Shown: positions 7,768 through 16,726, numbered from the stretch's first letter. The stretch is DNA of 34,041 nt from Acidimicrobiaceae bacterium (GCA_027315005.1 DAHUZT010000034.1:1-34041), one strand, 5' to 3'. The notes: generated by a model from the letters alone, not told the origin. Numbers and translations: made by a program.

Positions 7768-9141
7768 ATGGACGAAACGGTTCGCCAGCACAAGACCGTA
7801 CTCGAAGAGTCGGAGATGCCGACGACCTGGTACAACCTGGTACCGGATCTCCCGAGCCCCCCTCCCCCGGCGCTCCACCCCGGCACCTTGGAGCCCGCAG
7901 GCCCCGATGACTTCGCACCGCTGTTCCCGATGGACCTCATCATGCAGGAAGTCTCGACAGACCGCTTCATCGACATCCCCGGAGCCGTGCTCGACGTCTA
8001 CCGCCAGTGGAGGCCCACACCGCTCTTCCGGGCCCATCGCCTCGAGCAGGCCCTCGATACGCCGGCAAGGATCTACTACAAGTACGAGGGCGTCAGTCCG
8101 GCCGGCAGCCACAAGCCGAACACGGCCGTGCCTCAGGCGTATTACAACGCCAAAGCCGGCGTCAGAAAGCTCACCACAGAGACAGGGGCTGGCCAGTGGG
8201 GGACCGCCCTCGCCTTCGCCTGCGCTCTCTTCGGCCTGGAGTGTGAAGTGTGGCAGGTCGGGGCCAGTTATGACCAGAAGCCGTACCGACGGATGATGAT
8301 GGAGACCTTCGGGGCCAGCGTCCACCGTTCGCCCTCCGAGCTCACAGTGGCGGGGCGCACCTTTCTGGAGGATGAGTCGAACCATCCCGGCTCCCTCGGC
8401 ATCGCCATCTCCGAGGCGGTTGAGGTCGCTGCGCAGGATCCTGAGATCCGCTACGCGCTCGGTAGCGTCCTCAACCATGTGCTCCTCCACCAGACGATCA
8501 TCGGCGAAGAGGCACTTGTCCAGCTGGCCAAAGCGGGCGAATCGGCGCCCGACGTGATCGTCGGTTGCACTGGTGGCGGTTCGAACTTCGCCGGGCTCTC
8601 GTTCCCGTTTCTCCGGGAGAAGCTTGCCGGAAACATGTCGCCGACCATCCGCGCGGTCGAGCCGGCTTCGTGCCCATCGCTCACCCGTGGCGTCTACGCA
8701 TACGACTTCGGTGATACTGCCGGGACGACACCGCTGATGAAAATGCACACGCTGGGCCATGAGTTCATCCCCGATCCGATCCACGCCGGCGGACTCCGCT
8801 ATCACGGGATGTCGCCCTTGCTCAGCCATGTTCACGAGCTGGGTCTGCTGGAGGCGATCGCTATTTCGCAGACCGAGTGCTTCGCCGCTGGCGTGCAGTT
8901 CGCTCGAGCGGAGGGGATCGTCCCAGCCCCCGAGCCGACCCATGCCCTGGCCGCGGCGGTGCGTGAAGCGCGCCGAGCCAAGGAGACCGGTGAGGAGATG
9001 GTGATCCTCACTGCCCTCTGCGGGCATGGCCATTTCGACCTGGGCGCCTACGACGCCTACCTCGGTGGTCGGATGACCGACGAGGAGATGACCGACGAGC
9101 GCTTGGCGGCCGGGCTGGTGACCGTGCCATCACTCGATTGA
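7768..9141 (+). CDS. trpB: TrpB2-type tryptophan synthase beta chain
   Basis: A 457-residue PLP-dependent enzyme of the long TrpB2 class. The Schiff-base lysine is Lys116 in GSHKPNTA, the catalytic Glu lies in TETGAGQWG, and the phosphate cup is [10 protein letters not shown]. The roughly 70-residue N-terminal extension with the [21 protein letters not shown] block is diagnostic for TrpB2. Standard TrpB condenses indole and serine; TrpB2 proteins often act without TrpA, as indole-salvage or phosphoserine-using enzymes. No trpA or other trp gene is present here, which fits a stand-alone role. The ATG is preceded by GAGGAAGGG. It is transcribed divergently from the AttH-like gene. Confidence 0.93.
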   Translation: MDETVRQHKTVLEESEMPTTWYNLVPDLPSPPPPALHPGTLEPAGPDDFAPLFPMDLIMQEVSTDRFIDIPGAVLDVYRQWRPTPLFRAHRLEQALDTPARIYYKYEGVSPAGSHKPNTAVPQAYYNAKAGVRKLTTETGAGQWGTALAFACALFGLECEVWQVGASYDQKPYRRMMMETFGASVHRSPSELTVAGRTFLEDESNHPGSLGIAISEAVEVAAQDPEIRYALGSVLNHVLLHQTIIGEEALVQLAKAGESAPDVIVGCTGGGSNFAGLSFPFLREKLAGNMSPTIRAVEPASCPSLTRGVYAYDFGDTAGTTPLMKMHTLGHEFIPDPIHAGGLRYHGMSPLLSHVHELGLLEAIAISQTECFAAGVQFARAEGIVPAPEPTHALAAAVREARRAKETGEEMVILTALCGHGHFDLGAYDAYLGGRMTDEEMTDERLAAGLVTVPSLD

Positions 9142-9161
9142 TGCCGGCCGCCCCCGGTTGA

Positions 9162-9175
9162 ACCGCTCCGGCGGT
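9162..9175 (+). terminator. weak hairpin after trpB
   Basis: ACCGC-TCCG-GCGGT forms a 5-bp GC-rich stem with a 4-nt loop 20 bp after the trpB stop. There is no following T-run, so it is at best a weak or factor-assisted terminator. Confidence 0.25.
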
Positions 9176-9294
9176 CCCTTCCGTGGCGCACGCATCGGTC
9201 GGCCCGGATCCCACGGCTGGATCGCACCATGAAGGCGAACTAGCCTCGGATGCGGTGGCCTGCCGGGAAGACCGACGGTCCACCCGTAGGGGGG

Positions 9295-11514
9295 ATGATG
9301 GTCGAGGGGAGCAGCACCAATCGCCGGTGGAGCGTTCGGCTCGCAGCGGTCGCCGCTGTGGCGGCGACAGTCTGTGTGGTAGTTGCCTCTACCGTAGCTC
9401 CGGGTGTCGCCACCGCCGCCCGCTCTCCGTCCGCCCGAGCGAGGCGTGGAGCAGCAGCGAGGACGCCGGTCGCGCTCCAACACACCGCGCGGCACCCGGC
9501 TATCGCATCGCGCGGCGGTCCTGGCGCGTTCCCTGATCGGGGCAACTGGGGTGTTGGGGCTCCGGGCGCCGGAGTTTGCAATCCGCTCGGTGGGCAGCAG
9601 TGCATGCTCCCGTTCCCCAGCGACTACTACACGATCCCAGATCGTTCGATGCCGTCGGGCCGCAGAATCGACTTTCCGATGGCCGCGATGCCGGCCAACG
9701 CCGGTGGAGTCCACATCGACCCGGCGGCGTGGAACGGCAACGACGGGTTCAGCCCGGGATCGACGATCCTGGTCAGCGTCCCAAATCTCGACATCGCTTC
9801 ATCCCGCATCGTGGGAAGCGGTGCCATTGCAGCGTCACTCGAGCCGAACTCGCCGATCGTCCTGCTCGACGCCACCACCATGACCCGGCTGCCCTACTGG
9901 GCGGAGCCGGACGTCCGAGACGCCAACCCGGCGACGCGGCTCTTGATGATCCATCCGGCAGCCAACCTTCCCGAAGGGCACCACATCATCGTCGCCCTGA
10001 GGAACCTTGTGACCACCGCGGGGACTGCGCCGCCACCCCCGTCGACGTTTGCCACCGTGTCGTCGGGGCGGACGCTTCCGGGAACCTCTGGTGCCCGCGT
10101 GACCCGACATCTCAACGGAGTCCTCGCCCGCCTGTCTCGGGCCGGCGTGCCGTCGAACGGCCTCTACCTGGCCTGGGACTTCACCGTGATCAGTACCCAG
10201 AGCCTGACCGGGCGCCTGCTGTCCATGCGGAACCAGGCGTTCTCCCGACTGGGCTCGGGCGTGCCGCCGTTCACCGTGACCCAGGTCAACAACTTCACGG
10301 TCGCCCAAAATGCTCAGATCGCCCGACAGGTCGTCGGGACCTTCGAGGTCCCCAGCTTCCTCAACCGACCCGGTGGACCGATGGGTTCGACCTTGAACCT
10401 GGGACCGAACGGGTTGCCGCAGCAGTTGCCTGGCAATGAGCAGACCGCAGTATTCGCCTGCCTGATACCTCGTTCGGTTGACGCGAACCCGGCTGCCAGC
10501 GGGCAGAAGGTGGTGCGCGGTCAGCCAGTGCTGTATGGCAAGGGCCTGTTCAGTACAGCTCAGGAGATGGACATCTCGGGTGTCCTCGCATCCGCCTACC
10601 GCTACCACCTGCTGCAGTGCTCGACCAATGCCCTTGGGCTGGATGGGAACGATGTCGGATACGACGCTGGACTGGTGCAGAACTTCTCCAATTTCGCCAC
10701 CGTGCCCGACCGGCTCCAGCAGGCGATCCTGGACAATCTGTTCCTCGGACGCCTGATGTCGAGCCCGGCCGGCCTGTCCGAGAGTACGTCCTTCCGGGCG
10801 AATGGCGGAAAGGGCCCATCGCTCATCGACACCGCCCGACCGCTGACCTACTACGGCAACAGTCAGGGGAGCCTGGTCGGAGGGGCGATCACCGCGGTCT
10901 CGACCCAGATAAGGCGAGCCGTGCTCGGTGTTCCGAGCATGAACTACAGCATTCTGCTGCCGAGGAGCGTCGATTTCACGTCGTTCTACTCGATACTCGA
11001 CAGCTCGTACCCCTCACCCTCAGAACAGCAACTCGGATTCGTGCTCATCCAGATGCTCTGGGACCGGGGGGAGACCGACGGCTACGTCGAGCAGCTCACC
11101 AGCCATCCCCTGCCCGGCACGCCTTCCCATCAGGTTCTCCTGCAGATGGCCTTCGGCGATCACCAGGTCTCCAATGTGACGACCGAGATCGAGGCGCGCA
11201 CCATCGGTGCCGTCGTCCATACGCCGGAGTTGGTACCCGGACGGACCTCGGGCGATCCATTCTTCGGCCTGGTCGCGGCTCCCCGATCCCGGCCGTATTC
11301 CGCGCCCGGCTCGCTGTTCGTCTGGGACGATCCTCAGATCGACGTACCTCCGGCCGGTGACGTGCCGCCGACGGCGGGGCCCGATCCCCACGACGTGATA
11401 CCGCGCTCGGTGCCCGAAGCCCAACACCAGCTGGTGCACTTCCTTCGCACCGGCGTCGTCCTGAACGTTTGCGGCCCCAGGCCTTGCGTGACCCACCTTC
11501 GTCTCACCGGCTGA
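9295..11514 (+). CDS. large secreted alpha/beta-hydrolase-like protein
   Basis: About 739 residues, starting with an Arg-rich stretch and a hydrophobic segment (RLAAVAAVAATVCVVVAS) ending near an Ala-rich cleavage region, so export is likely. After a disordered linker comes the conserved block CMLPFPSDYYT...DFPMAAMPANAGGVHIDPAAWNGNDGFSPGS, known to me only from uncharacterised actinobacterial secreted proteins. A nucleophile elbow GNSQG (about residues 521-525) fits G-x-S-x-G with the presumed Ser, and a later FGDHQVSN may carry the catalytic Asp/His. It is much larger than ordinary esterases, with a roughly 400-residue N-terminal module. AGGGGGG lies directly upstream; ATG at 9295 or 9298 is likely. 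Substrate unknown. Confidence 0.7.
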   Translation: MMVEGSSTNRRWSVRLAAVAAVAATVCVVVASTVAPGVATAARSPSARARRGAAARTPVALQHTARHPAIASRGGPGAFPDRGNWGVGAPGAGVCNPLGGQQCMLPFPSDYYTIPDRSMPSGRRIDFPMAAMPANAGGVHIDPAAWNGNDGFSPGSTILVSVPNLDIASSRIVGSGAIAASLEPNSPIVLLDATTMTRLPYWAEPDVRDANPATRLLMIHPAANLPEGHHIIVALRNLVTTAGTAPPPPSTFATVSSGRTLPGTSGARVTRHLNGVLARLSRAGVPSNGLYLAWDFTVISTQSLTGRLLSMRNQAFSRLGSGVPPFTVTQVNNFTVAQNAQIARQVVGTFEVPSFLNRPGGPMGSTLNLGPNGLPQQLPGNEQTAVFACLIPRSVDANPAASGQKVVRGQPVLYGKGLFSTAQEMDISGVLASAYRYHLLQCSTNALGLDGNDVGYDAGLVQNFSNFATVPDRLQQAILDNLFLGRLMSSPAGLSESTSFRANGGKGPSLIDTARPLTYYGNSQGSLVGGAITAVSTQIRRAVLGVPSMNYSILLPRSVDFTSFYSILDSSYPSPSEQQLGFVLIQMLWDRGETDGYVEQLTSHPLPGTPSHQVLLQMAFGDHQVSNVTTEIEARTIGAVVHTPELVPGRTSGDPFFGLVAAPRSRPYSAPGSLFVWDDPQIDVPPAGDVPPTAGPDPHDVIPRSVPEAQHQLVHFLRTGVVLNVCGPRPCVTHLRLTG

Positions 11515-11537
11515 GTTCCATCTCACCGGGTGAGTTC
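11502..11537 (+). repeat. 17-bp direct repeat across the stop codon
   Basis: TCTCACCGGCTGAGTTC (11502-11518) and TCTCACCGGGTGAGTTC (11521-11537) are two copies differing by one base and separated by 2 bp. The stop codon of the hydrolase-like gene lies in the first copy. The second copy contains a CTCAC-CGG-GTGAG hairpin. Probably a slippage duplication with possible transcript-end structure. Confidence 0.6.
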
Positions 11538-11683
11538 ATCTCCCACCGGCCGGGCCGTGCCGCTCCGATGAGCGAGCTGCCCGCGCCACCCGGCCGGATG
11601 CCCCCCCCGGAAGCGTTCTCCGGGCGCGTCGCAGAGCGGTGCGGCCGCCCTGAGCACGCCCGCAGGGATTGGGAGACCGACGA

Positions 11684-11711
11684 TTATTGATAATGGTTGC
11701 CGTTATTGATA
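11684..11711 (+). promoter_or_regulatory. candidate Zur/MntR-type operator of the metal transporter operon
   Basis: An AT-rich island in GC-rich DNA contains the imperfect palindrome ATAATGGTTGCCGTTAT (11690-11706; six of seven half-site pairs match) framed by two direct copies of TTATTGATA (11684-11692 and 11703-11711). It lies about 85-110 bp upstream of the substrate-binding lipoprotein gene of a Zn/Mn ABC importer. Fur-family metal regulators such as Zur bind AT-rich palindromes of this general form upstream of such operons. Assignment to Zur rather than MntR or IdeR is an inference. Confidence 0.6.
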
Positions 11712-11796
11712 TCTTGAGACTGCAGGCGACGCGGTCGGTGTCTGGTGCCGGTCGGTCTCGAGCGGTCGGAGGGTGTTGGAGGGCTACGCACACGAG

Positions 11797-12762
11797 ATGG
11801 TGGGACGTGAGGGAGAACGTGGCCGGCGACGGCTCACGCCCGGGATGGCGTGGATGCTCCCGGTCGTGGCCGCGGTGCTGCTCTCCTCCTGTGGGTCGCC
11901 GAGAGCTGTGCCGTCGGGTCCGGATGGGCCAGGTACGACGATCGCCGTTGTCGCCGCCGAGAACCAATACGGCAATGTGGCATTCCAGGTGGGGGGACGG
12001 TACGTCCATGTCGCATCGGTCATCAGCAACCCCAATGCGGATCCCCACGTCTATGAGGTGTCGACCCAGGTTGCCGAGGAGATCGGCTCTGCCCAGGTGG
12101 TCGTCCAGAACGGTCTCGGTTATGACAACTTCATGTCGAAGCTCGAATCGGCGTCACCCGATCCTGGGCGCAGGGTGATCACCGTCCAGCATCTCCTGGG
12201 TCTGGCGGACAGCACCCCCAATCCCCACCTGTGGTACCTGCCGGCGACGATGCCCAAGGTGGCGGACCGGTTGGCGAGCGACTTCTCCTCGATCGATCCG
12301 GCTCATGCTGCGTACTTCGAGGCCAACGCCGCCCGCTTCGTCGGGTCACTGGATCCGTGGATGGAGGCGATCACCCATTTCAAGCGCACCGATCCGAACA
12401 CTCCGGTAGCCACCACGGAACCGGTGGCGGACTACATGTTGGAGGCGGCCGGAGCCCACATCCTGACGCCGTTCACCCTTCAGGCCGACATCATGAACGG
12501 TGTGGATCCGTCACCCGAGGACGTCGCGTTCGAAGCCAGCTTGCTCAGGGACCGGAAAGTCAAGGTCTTCGTCTACAACCAGCAGGTCACCGACCCGCTC
12601 ACCCAGAGCTTCATGGCCGACGCCAGGAGGGCGGGGATTCCGGTGGTCGGTGTCTACGAGACGATGCCCAGCCCCGGCTACGACTACCAGACCTGGATGC
12701 TGGCTGAGATGAGAGCGCTCGGCAAGGCCGTGGCCCGTGGCGTGTCGACCTCACGGCTGTAG
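11797..12762 (+). CDS. metal ABC transporter substrate-binding lipoprotein (ZnuA/TroA-like)
   Basis: A cluster A-I (TroA superfamily) solute-binding protein, about 321 residues, capturing zinc or manganese outside the membrane. A signal sequence ends in the lipobox VLLSSC, so it is lipid-anchored. Probable metal ligands are the His in NADPHVYE, the His in PNPHLWY, the Glu in VATTEPVADYM and an acidic residue near VYETMPSPGYDYQTWM. The His-rich loop of classical ZnuA is absent, so metal specificity is open. The ATG at 11797 is preceded by GGAGGG at a long spacing; GTG at 11773 is an alternative start. It is the first gene of a four-gene operon and lies behind the AT-rich operator. Confidence 0.92.
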   Translation: MVGREGERGRRRLTPGMAWMLPVVAAVLLSSCGSPRAVPSGPDGPGTTIAVVAAENQYGNVAFQVGGRYVHVASVISNPNADPHVYEVSTQVAEEIGSAQVVVQNGLGYDNFMSKLESASPDPGRRVITVQHLLGLADSTPNPHLWYLPATMPKVADRLASDFSSIDPAHAAYFEANAARFVGSLDPWMEAITHFKRTDPNTPVATTEPVADYMLEAAGAHILTPFTLQADIMNGVDPSPEDVAFEASLLRDRKVKVFVYNQQVTDPLTQSFMADARRAGIPVVGVYETMPSPGYDYQTWMLAEMRALGKAVARGVSTSRL

Positions 12763-12766
12763 CCCC

Positions 12767-13603
12767 GTGACCCATCCACCGGAGACGGGCCCAGAGGAGA
12801 TTCTGCGGGTCGAAGCGGTTCGAGTCGTGCTCTCCGGGCGGCTGATCATCGACGACGTGAGTTTCACCTGCCTGGGTGGGGAGTTCGTCGGACTGATCGG
12901 CTCCAACGGCGCGGGGAAGACCACCCTGATGAGGGTCATCCTCGGCCTCGTACGCCCCGCCGCCGGTCGTATTCTGGTGGCCGGGGAACCCCGATCGCGG
13001 CGGAATCCACTGATCGGATACGTTCCCCAGAAGATCAACCTCGATCCGGACGTGCCCATGCGGGCCCGTGATCTGGTCGGGCTCGGACTGGACGGCCATC
13101 GATTCGGTCCTCCCTGGCCGTCGGCAAAGCGTGCAGCCCGGGTCGACGAGATGATCGAGGCGGTCGACGCCACCGGGTTCGCCGACTCTCGCGTCGGCAG
13201 TCTCTCGGGCGGGGAGCAGCAGCGCATCATGATCGCTCATGCGCTGATCAGCAGGCCGCGCCTCCTCCTCTTGGACGAGCCGCTGGCCAATCTCGACATC
13301 TCCAGCGAGCGGGAGGTGGTGAAGCTGGTCGCTTCGATAGCTGCCCGCCACAAGGTCGCGGTGGTCGTCTCCACCCACGATATGAACCCTCTACTGACGG
13401 TGATGAGCCGGGTGGTGTACGTGGCTGCGGGCCGTGTGGCGAGCGGGACGACCGACGAGGTCGTGACGACTCGTACCCTCAGCCGGCTCTACGGGCACGA
13501 CGTGGACGTGATCGATGTGAACGGCCGGGTCCTCGTCGTGGCCGGTAGGGAGAACGAGGGCCTTCATCACCACGAGTACGACAACGGGGAACCGCCCCCG
13601 TGA
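12767..13603 (+). CDS. metal ABC transporter ATP-binding protein (ZnuC-like)
   Basis: The 278-residue ATPase of the metal importer. Walker A is GSNGAGKTT, the Q-loop lies in YVPQKINL, the signature is LSGGEQQR, Walker B with the catalytic Glu is LLLLDEP, and the switch His is in VSTHDMN. All catalytic motifs are intact. The GTG at 12767 starts 4 bp after the lipoprotein stop codon. The C-terminus ends in a short acidic/His-containing tail (EGLHHHEYDNGE), which could bind metal but is unproven. Its stop codon overlaps the next start (GTGA), implying translational coupling. Confidence 0.95.
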   Translation: MTHPPETGPEEILRVEAVRVVLSGRLIIDDVSFTCLGGEFVGLIGSNGAGKTTLMRVILGLVRPAAGRILVAGEPRSRRNPLIGYVPQKINLDPDVPMRARDLVGLGLDGHRFGPPWPSAKRAARVDEMIEAVDATGFADSRVGSLSGGEQQRIMIAHALISRPRLLLLDEPLANLDISSEREVVKLVASIAARHKVAVVVSTHDMNPLLTVMSRVVYVAAGRVASGTTDEVVTTRTLSRLYGHDVDVIDVNGRVLVVAGRENEGLHHHEYDNGEPPP

Positions 13604-14502
13604 CGCACACAGGCGCGTCCTGGATCTTCGAGCCAGGCTTCTTCTCGAGCGGTCCGGTCCACTTGGCGCTGATCGTCGGGGCGACCACCGCCTGCGTTTC
13701 TGGAGTCTCCGGGATCTTCACCGTCGTGCGGGGTCAGTCGTTTGCCGGCCACGCCTTCTCCGATATCGGTGCGGCCGGAGGCTCAGCTGCATTTCTGCTC
13801 GGGACCAGCCCGCTCTTCGGTTTCGTCGTCATGAATCTCGTCGCAGCGGGGGGCATGGACCTGATCGGGGTCCAACGGCGTCGCAGCCGGGACGTGGCGA
13901 CCGGTGTCGTGCTCGGGGCGGCGTTGGGTCTTGCCGCTCTCTTTCTCTATCTCGGAACGACGTCCTCGAGTACGACAGGCGCAACGATCAGCGTCCTGTT
14001 CGGGGACATCTTTGCTCTCCCACCCTCGATCGTCCCGGTCATCGTGATCCTGAGCGTTCTGTCCGTCGGAGTCAGCCTCGTCTTGTACCGACCGCTCATC
14101 CTGAGTTCGCTGAGTCCGGATCTCTCCACAGCCCGGGGAGTTCCCCTTCGTCTCACCGGTGTCGGATTCTTGGCTTCTTTGGCACTGGCCGTCTCACTTT
14201 CGGCTATCACGATCGGGGCCATCCTTTCGACCGCACTGCTCATCGGCCCTGCGGCAACTGCCGTGCGTATCACCCGGCGGACCGGATTCGCCATCCTGTT
14301 CGCCATCCTCATCGCCGCCTTCACCACCTGGCTCGGCGTCCTTCTCGCCTACGACAGCTACTACTGGACCCCGTCGCACCGGGCCTGGCCGGTCAGCTTC
14401 TTCATCGTCTCACTCATCTTCATGCTCTACGTCGCCGTAGAGGTGGTCACCGGCCGGGTACGAGCAAGTCCCAAGAACGGTGAACCTGGCGAGACGACCT
14501 GA
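13600..14502 (+). CDS. metal ABC transporter permease 1 (ZnuB/TroC family)
   Basis: A 300-residue integral membrane permease of the ABC-3 family with about eight hydrophobic segments. The conserved GQSFAGHAFSDIGAAGGSAAFLLG block (about residues 46-69) is the family hallmark, and YRPLILSSLSPDLSTARGVP is the cytoplasmic loop expected to contact the ATPase. The GTG start overlaps the ATPase stop by 4 bp. The following gene is a second, different permease, so the channel is probably a heterodimer as in SitC/SitD. Confidence 0.94.
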   Translation: MTHTGASWIFEPGFFSSGPVHLALIVGATTACVSGVSGIFTVVRGQSFAGHAFSDIGAAGGSAAFLLGTSPLFGFVVMNLVAAGGMDLIGVQRRRSRDVATGVVLGAALGLAALFLYLGTTSSSTTGATISVLFGDIFALPPSIVPVIVILSVLSVGVSLVLYRPLILSSLSPDLSTARGVPLRLTGVGFLASLALAVSLSAITIGAILSTALLIGPAATAVRITRRTGFAILFAILIAAFTTWLGVLLAYDSYYWTPSHRAWPVSFFIVSLIFMLYVAVEVVTGRVRASPKNGEPGETT

Positions 14503-15362
14503 TGTTCTCGGCCTTCATGATCAACGCATGGGAGGCTTCGACGATCGTCGCGCTGATTGCCGGGATCGTCGGGTTCTTCACGGTGCTGCGCGGTGCGAGC
14601 TTCGCCGCCCATGCCTTGCCGAACGGAGCCTTCGCCGGTGCGGCTGGTGCAAGTCTCGTCGGGATCAGTACCGTCCTCGGGTTGGGTGTCTTCGCCGTGA
14701 TGGGCGCCATCATCATTGCCAGCCTCGGGCATCGAGTCCGGAGCGACGTGGCGACGGCCCTGGCAATGGTGGTGATGCTCGGACTCGGTGCACTGTTCCT
14801 GTCGATGACCACGGAATACGCGCCGCAGATCTACTCGCTCCTCTTCGGTGAGATCCTGGGTATCAGCAGCACGGCCCTGGTCCCGACCGCTGCCATGGGC
14901 GCTGTCTGTGCCGTGGCGATCTTCGGGCTGTACCGGCCGCTGATGCTGTCCTCACTGGTTCCGGATACGGCCGAGGCACGCGGCATCTCGGCGGTTCGGA
15001 CGGAGATCGGCTTCTTGCTCGTACTCGCCCTGGTGACGACCATGGCTGTCCCGGTGGTCGGCACGCTGCTCATCTTCTCGCTGCTGGTCAGCCCAGCCGC
15101 TACCGCTCGCTCGTTCACCAAGAGGCCGGGTGCCGCCATGGGGATCTCGGTCGCTTTCGCCCTCACCACCGTTTGGGCGGCGATCGCCGTCTCCTATGTG
15201 ACCGGCCTTCCCATCGGGTTCTTCGTCGGGGCGATTGGAGCGGTCCTCTACTCGGCGGGGCGGGCCTGGGCTTCTTGGAGGCAGGGTGCTCGGACCACCC
15301 ACCGGAAGGCTGACCGGATGGCCTCGTCCTCACCATCCCCGAGGGGTCGGTGGACGTCCTGA
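14502..15362 (+). CDS. metal ABC transporter permease 2 (ZnuB/TroD family)
   Basis: A 286-residue second ABC-3 permease starting at an ATG that overlaps the previous stop by one base (TGATG). It has the matching GASFAAHALPNGAFAGAAGASLVG block and the loop YRPLMLSSLVPDTAEARGIS. The hydrophilic C-terminal tail (about 30 residues, Ser/Arg/Pro-rich) is not part of the core. Relative to permease 1 the shared motifs are clear but the rest has diverged, so this is an old duplication. The operon ends here and faces the SDR gene 31 bp away. Confidence 0.94.
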   Translation: MFSAFMINAWEASTIVALIAGIVGFFTVLRGASFAAHALPNGAFAGAAGASLVGISTVLGLGVFAVMGAIIIASLGHRVRSDVATALAMVVMLGLGALFLSMTTEYAPQIYSLLFGEILGISSTALVPTAAMGAVCAVAIFGLYRPLMLSSLVPDTAEARGISAVRTEIGFLLVLALVTTMAVPVVGTLLIFSLLVSPAATARSFTKRPGAAMGISVAFALTTVWAAIAVSYVTGLPIGFFVGAIGAVLYSAGRAWASWRQGARTTHRKADRMASSSPSPRGRWTS

Positions 15363-15373
15363 GGCTGCTCGGG

Positions 15374-15385
15374 CCGGGCGCCCGG
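15374..15385. terminator. palindrome between convergent genes, possible shared terminator
   Basis: CCGGGCGCCCGG is a perfect 12-bp palindrome in the 31-bp gap between the convergent permease and SDR genes. Its position suits a bidirectional termination signal, but it has no loop of usual size and no T-run. Confidence 0.25.
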
Positions 15386-15393
15386 TGCCGTCG

Positions 15394-16308
15394 CTAGTCC
15401 CTGCGACCATTCATGTTGGCGTTCGGTGCCGCTTTTGCCACCAGGTCGGGAACGACCCCTTTGAGCTCGGCCGGATCCCACCGGTCACCCTTGCTCGCAC
15501 CGGGACCGGCCACCCAACCTTCGGCCACGCTGATCTGGTCGCCCAGGACATTGAAGACCCGCCCGGTGATCCCTCTCGATTCCGGACTCCCCAACCAGAC
15601 GACCAGCGGGGCGATGTTGGCCGGATCGAGAGGGTTGAACTCCTCGGGCTTCTGCGGGCCGGCTGCATCGGCCATCCCGAGGTTCTCGGTCATCCGGGTG
15701 AGAGCGGCCGGTGCGATCGCGTTGACCGTCACACCGTATCGCGCCAGCTCCATGGCGGCGATGACGGTGAAAGAGGCGATCCCGGCCTTGGCGGCGCCGT
15801 AGTTGGTCTGCCCGACGTTTCCGTAGATCCCGGAAGGAGAGGTCGTGTTGATGATCCGTGCGTCGTTGTCGTCGCCCGCCTTGGTCCGATTGCGCCAATA
15901 TTCGACCGCATGTCGCGTCGGAGCGAACGTTCCCCGAAGGTGTACACGGATGACAGCGTCCCACTCTTCGATCGTCATGTTGACGAGCATGCGGTCTCGC
16001 AGGATGCCGGCATTGTTCACCAGGACATCCAGACCACCGAAATTGTCGATTGCCGCCTGGATGAGACGGCCGGCACCATCGAAGTCGGAGACGTCGTCCC
16101 CGTTGGCGACTGCCTCCCCGCCCATGGAGCGGACTTCGTCGACCACCTCGCCGGCCGGTCCCGTGGAGCTGCCGGTGCCGTCGATCTCAGCACCCAGATC
16201 GTTGACGACGATCTTTGCCCCTTGGCCGGCGAACTCGAGCGCGTGCTCGCGTCCGATCCCCCGGCCCGCTCCGGTGATCACGACCACTCGTCCGTCACAG
16301 ATTCCCAC
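15394..16308 (-). CDS. SDR family oxidoreductase (Hsd4A / hydroxyacyl-CoA dehydrogenase type)
   Basis: A 304-residue classical short-chain dehydrogenase. The NAD(P)-binding motif is TGAGRGIG (12-19), NNAG is at 98-101, and catalytic Tyr170 and Lys174 are in YGAAK, with the Ser at 157 or 159. The extended N-terminal region (VVNDLGAEIDGTGSSTGPAGEVVDEV) is characteristic of the 3-hydroxyacyl-CoA dehydrogenase domain of MFE-2/HSD17B4 and of actinobacterial Hsd4A-like enzymes. It probably oxidises a 3-hydroxyacyl-CoA during beta-oxidation. The GTG at 16308 follows GTGAGGAA at a 5-7 nt spacing. It is the last gene of the minus-strand catabolic cluster. Confidence 0.92.
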   Translation of the reverse strand: MGICDGRVVVITGAGRGIGREHALEFAGQGAKIVVNDLGAEIDGTGSSTGPAGEVVDEVRSMGGEAVANGDDVSDFDGAGRLIQAAIDNFGGLDVLVNNAGILRDRMLVNMTIEEWDAVIRVHLRGTFAPTRHAVEYWRNRTKAGDDNDARIINTTSPSGIYGNVGQTNYGAAKAGIASFTVIAAMELARYGVTVNAIAPAALTRMTENLGMADAAGPQKPEEFNPLDPANIAPLVVWLGSPESRGITGRVFNVLGDQISVAEGWVAGPGASKGDRWDPAELKGVVPDLVAKAAPNANMNGRRD

Positions 16309-16356
16309 GTTGGTTCCTCACTCTCCTCGGTCGATCCTGGGGGCCGTTCCCACAGG

Positions 16357-16698
16357 TCATTCCTGCTTGCGGGCTGTTGCCCTGTACTCGTCCCGGAGCT
16401 TCCGGTTGAAGAGCTTCCCCGTATCCTCGCGCGGCAGGTGGCCGGTGATGTCCACGGTCCGCGGACACATGAAGTGTGCCAGGTGCCGACGGCAGTGGGC
16501 GATCAGTTCCCCTTCAGGTCCGGACCGGCTTCGGTGCACGCGTCTGCGGAGAGCGCGGACGAGCCGGTTCACGTCGGCATCGAGCTCTCCGAAGGTGATC
16601 CGACCGGAGACCATGTACAGGGCGGGCCGGTCGGGAGCCACCTCCGCCCAGTATGCCGGCAACATCCCGCCGGCAAGCGCTGCACTCTTGTCGTCCAT
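16357..16698 (-). pseudogene. internally deleted acyl-CoA ligase (AMP-binding) remnant
   Basis: An open 113-codon frame that joins the two ends of an adenylate-forming ligase. Residues 12-52 (YWAEVAPDRPALYMVSGR and ITFGELDADVNRLVRALRR) match the usual N-terminus of fatty acyl-CoA synthetases. Residues 64-107 (ELIAHCRRHLAHFMCPR and LPREDTGKLFNRKLRDEYR) match the C-terminal AMP-binding domain, including the catalytic Lys95 of the TGK motif. The roughly 400 residues between, with the ATP-binding and adenylation motifs, are absent; the junction falls at about residues 52-63 and keeps the frame. It cannot be an active ligase. Position between the ACAD and SDR genes suggests a lost FadD of this pathway. 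Confidence 0.8.
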
Positions 16699-16726
16699 GG
16701 CGATCGGACCCCGCAAATTCCGAGAA

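Noticed and set aside
6772-9033. A 753-codon open frame on the minus strand
   Set aside because: It lies antisense to trpB and continues across the divergent spacer into the AttH-like gene in another frame; the peptide is Arg/Ser/Gly-rich with no recognisable domain, typical of a GC-rich shadow.
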